Origin: Bacteroidales bacterium UBA5266 | GTDB lineage: Bacteria > Bacteroidota > Bacteroidia > Bacteroidales > WCHB1-69 | Direction: 5' to 3' | Length of the DNA: 5,572 nt | Assembly: GCA_002411545.1 (NCBI GenBank) | Contig: DHTG01000089.1 | Span: 24,548 to 30,119, forward strand | Shown here: piece after piece, positions 4,874 to 5,572 of the stretch | Layout of the letters: the number at the start of each line of letters is the position of its first letter | Numbering within the stretch: the stretch's first letter is position 1 | Position numbers and translations under genes: made by a program | Notes under the pieces: generated by a model | Seen by the model: the letters and a program-made list of their open reading frames with translations, nothing else | Told to the model about the DNA's origin: nothing | Databases searched by the model: none

Positions 4874-5572
4874 TTATTTTGAAGGTATTTTTTTGTTTTT
4901 AATTTGATATTCATAGTATCTGTTTTCTGCATTTTCTCTTTTATTCCCTTTAGAATATGAATTAAAAAAATCATTATGTACAGTGTCTAAAAAAACATCA
5001 CAAACAGCTTTTATGGGTTTTAATAATGTTTTATAATCGGTCGGACGGCTTGGCAATACTTCTTCATTGATAAATTTTACTTCTATTTCTTTCATTCTTT
5101 CAATATAGCCTTTATCGACCGGCAGTCCGAAATGAAATGATTTATCTCTTTCCCCCTTTTGGATGTAAGGTTTTGATTGATTCTTTATAATACCGGGAAC
5201 ATCGTTAATGGTAATTCTATTATCGGATTTTATTACACATTTGTATTTATGAATGAAATATTCTTCCAATGTCAGTACTACTTTGCAAAAAGCAACCGAT
5301 TGATTCATCACATGTTCGTTTATTTTGTTTAAATCTTCATATCGGAGTGTTTTGTTTTCTTTAAAATATAATTTAACATCCTTTAAATCATTGTGGGATG
5401 TTTTCGATACATAATTAACAAGATTAGCAAGAAAACTTGTTTTTTTGTTTTTTGGATCTTTCTCTTGTTCTTCTTTGTGTAGCGTCAATGCCACATAGGC
5501 TTCCAGTTTATTGAATGGCAGTTGTAAATCATATAAAGGCTTGTTGTCGGCATCGTTTACGTGCAAGGAAAC
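4874..5572 (-). CDS. cas13b: Cas13b, C-terminal part with HEPN nuclease motif, 5' end outside window
   Basis: The visible 232 codons are open to the right edge and end at TAA (4874-4876); the TTG at 5566 is not a true start. Cas13b is the single effector of type VI-B CRISPR, a crRNA-guided ribonuclease of about 1,050-1,220 residues with one HEPN domain near each end. Here only the last fifth is seen. Counting from the first codon at the edge, R142 to H147 (RDKSFH, bases 5132-5149) gives the R-x4-H HEPN motif, followed by FGLP, similar to the 'RN...H..(I/Y)P' pattern at Cas13b C-termini. The segment before it (VAFCKVVLTLEEYFIHKYKC, ~93-112) fits the long helix preceding the motif. Odd points: Asp in place of the usual Asn/Lys after the Arg, and about 85 residues after the His, longer than the 40-60 I recall for characterised Cas13b. 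The tail is charged (KGNKRENAENRYYEYQIKNK). The assignment rests on this motif plus the type VI-B repeat 28 bp downstream; sequence similarity alone is modest, so a divergent Cas13 relative is possible. Base composition is AT-rich: 13/60 G+C at 4921-4980 and 19/60 at 5041-5100. Confidence 0.85.
   Translation of the reverse strand, partial: VSLHVNDADNKPLYDLQLPFNKLEAYVALTLHKEEQEKDPKNKKTSFLANLVNYVSKTSHNDLKDVKLYFKENKTLRYEDLNKINEHVMNQSVAFCKVVLTLEEYFIHKYKCVIKSDNRITINDVPGIIKNQSKPYIQKGERDKSFHFGLPVDKGYIERMKEIEVKFINEEVLPSRPTDYKTLLKPIKAVCDVFLDTVHNDFFNSYSKGNKRENAENRYYEYQIKNKKIPSK

Noticed and set aside
4846..5572. csx28 or csx27 accessory gene beside the array
   Set aside because: No ORF other than the cas13b frame is present between the array and the window end, and none lies in 4276-4546. 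An accessory gene could still be off-window.

Overview
The window looks like a chromosomal segment of a Bacteroidota genome, probably Bacteroidales. The evidence is a TonB-dependent receptor with an N-terminal carboxypeptidase-regulatory-like domain, a PorV/PorQ-type outer-membrane barrel protein, a REP-associated (RAYT-type) transposase with its palindromes, and a type VI-B CRISPR locus. Type VI-B systems are known almost entirely from this phylum.

Left edge (1-470): the 3' end of a RAYT/IS200-like transposase gene on the + strand, open to the window start. A perfect REP-like palindrome (1-22) lies inside its reading frame, and a related, decayed palindrome (275-312) sits 16 bases after its stop codon. 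The gene-free stretch that follows holds a two-copy 19-bp direct repeat (389-428) and a weak terminator-like palindrome near 447-462.

Centre (471-4275): two minus-strand envelope genes. The TonB-dependent receptor (1735-4275) is upstream and the PorV/PorQ-family protein (471-1559) follows after 175 bp. Both have signal peptides and outer-membrane barrel features. They may be co-transcribed, but no shared substrate can be read from the sequence and there is no SusD-like partner.

Right side (4276-5572): a 271-bp intergenic region holds a 7-bp tandem motif (4374-4394) and a perfect 13-bp inverted repeat with a 7-nt loop (4420-4452). Next comes a CRISPR array of five 36-bp repeats and four 29-30-bp spacers (4547-4845). 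Only 28 bp further on is the stop codon of a minus-strand gene that runs off the window end and has a HEPN R-x4-H motif near its C-terminus. Read on the minus strand, the repeat begins GTTGTAACTGCCC and ends GGTAAAAACAAC, the form typical of Cas13b guide RNAs. I therefore call the gene the C-terminal part of cas13b and the locus type VI-B. The system would use array-derived crRNAs to direct Cas13b to cut RNA. No cas1, cas2, csx27 or csx28 is visible on this side. Gene and repeat appear to read in the same direction, and the one degenerate repeat is at the far end from cas13b.

The cas13b part is visibly more AT-rich than the receptor and PorV-like genes, consistent with an acquired defence module beside a core envelope region. 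The window is too short to judge whether the whole locus is intact.
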